Positions 63,221 through 64,000 of a stretch of 64,000 nt of DNA are shown in pieces. The stretch's first letter is position 1. Every line of letters begins with the position of its first letter. The notes under the pieces are model-generated. The model was not told the DNA's origin and searched no databases. It worked only from the letters and a program-made list of their open reading frames with translations. This DNA comes from Niallia alba. Its GTDB lineage: Bacteria > Bacillota > Bacilli > Bacillales > Cytobacillaceae. Location of the stretch: assembly GCF_012933555.1 (NCBI RefSeq), contig NZ_JABBPK010000001.1:4194001-4258000 (forward strand), written 5' to 3'. Both the position numbers and the translations under genes were made by a program.

Positions 63221-64000
63221 TGCACATTCAACCAGAGGATATTGTTAGAAGTGGTCCGAATCAATATATTTGTAAAGAAGGAATTCTAAAGGAATTAGAC
63301 AGTTTACTGTCCCCTTTTCAAACTCCTACAATCATAACAGGCTATAAGTCTTTTCAAGCTTTTTCGCAGTATGTAGATTCTATTCCTACTCATTGGAAAA
63401 TTATTCAGCATGGAGGCTACAGTTCTCAACAAGCAGTTGATCAAATCACGCCATCCTGTACAGCAACCGATGTCATTATCGGCATCGGAGGTGGAATTAT
63501 TTTAGATACCGCTAAAGCTGTTGCAGATACATTAAATATCGAAGTTATTTTAATTCCAACCGTTGCTGGAACATGTGCGGCAAGCACTCCATTAAGTGTT
63601 ATTTATTCTCCAGAAGGAGCATTTGAAAGAGTAGCTTATCATCGTCGTTCTAGTTATTTAACATTGGTCGATCCAGCATTTTTAATTCATGCACCAATTG
63701 ATTATTTAAAAAGCGGGATTGGCGATACTTTAACAAAGTGGTATGAAGCAGAAGCCATTATTCGTAATGCAAATGATGAAAGATCTCACTCTTTATTTGT
63801 ACAAGCAGCATTAAGCCAATCTATTTTCATCCGTGATATTTTATTAAAGGAAAGCATAGAAGCAGTACAAAACAGTGCATCTGGTTTAGTGACACCAAGC
63901 TTTACAAAAACGGTGGAAGCCGTTATTACTTTGGCAGGAACAGTGGGTGGATTCGGTGGACGATATGGTAGAATGTCTGGATCCCATGCGATTCATAATG
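63221..64000 (+). CDS. Iron-containing alcohol/glycerol dehydrogenase family protein (partial)
   Basis: Partial gene of 260 codons that runs off the right edge. AAGGAGGAAAAAATC precedes the ATG. It begins MHIQPEDIVRSGPNQYICKEG, has the Rossmann loop DVIIGIGGGIILDTAKAVAD, TVAGTCAASTPLSVIYSPEG and the metal Asp/His region (GIGDTLTKWYEAEAI, then RYGRMSGSHAIHN), matching the GldA/EgsA-like group rather than long-chain alcohol dehydrogenases. It probably oxidises glycerol or a related polyol, or reduces a ketone; substrate is not certain. The metal-binding His is close to the window end. No partner gene is seen. Confidence 0.88.

Overview
The window is low-GC Firmicute DNA, most likely from a Bacillaceae genome close to Bacillus or Niallia. 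The evidence is the degV - (sda) - degU - degS - yvyE - LCP ligase - tagO order, strong AGGAGG-type ribosome binding sites with several TTG/GTG starts, SigA/SigD-type promoters, ComK-type boxes, Sda and SinI family small proteins, and a wall teichoic acid (WTA) pathway. The species assignment is inference; no rRNA or other marker gene is present.

Region 1 (1-10.2 kb) is the conserved regulatory and cell-wall block: partial DegV, the sporulation inhibitor Sda, the DegS/DegU two-component pair, YvyE, an LCP ligase, a secreted SpoIID-type amidase enhancer with five Ig-like repeats and an SH3 domain, and TagO. Region 2 (10.3-31.1 kb) is a WTA assembly and decoration island. It holds the TagGH exporter, two TarM-like glycosyltransferases, two TagF-like/GT4 fusion proteins (one with a decayed TagF half), GtaB, a second LCP ligase, TagF, and the TagD-TagB pair. 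It is interrupted by IS1182-type and IS110-type elements. TagA lies apart at 38.6 kb, and GalE and PgcA complete the nucleotide-sugar supply. With TagO (first step), TagA, TagB, TagD and TagF (linkage unit and poly-glycerolphosphate chain), GtaB/PgcA (UDP-glucose), TagGH (export) and LCP (attachment), nearly the whole pathway is here; no UDP-GlcNAc 2-epimerase (MnaA) is seen.

Region 3 (31-46.1 kb) carries a VOC protein, GalE, an intact ISLre2-type element with its 9-bp target duplication, a large LPNTA-anchored amylopullulanase behind three LacI-type operators, TagA, a c-di-GMP-I riboswitch in front of a SinI-like 48-residue protein, SsbB behind ComK-type boxes, PgcA, a cupin protein, a chemoreceptor behind a SigD-type promoter, and a 41-bp tandem repeat array.

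Region 4 (46.1-64 kb) is accessory. It has an MFS exporter, an isochorismatase-like hydrolase and an SsuABC-type ABC transporter in one direction, a DUF2294-like protein, and an aldehyde dehydrogenase. A GAP1-like 750-residue membrane protein follows, bracketed by an IS1595-type element (decayed transposase plus a small membrane-protein passenger gene) on its 3' side and an IS4-type element 50 bp upstream of its start. The region ends with a double-frameshifted NERD gene, a YhdH/YhfP-type reductase, an RpiR regulator and a partial GldA-like dehydrogenase.

The most interesting items are the riboswitch-SinI pair, the decayed TagF domain in a duplicated WTA glycosyltransferase module, the IS-bracketed GAP1 gene, the phase-perfect 41-bp array and the IS1595 passenger gene.
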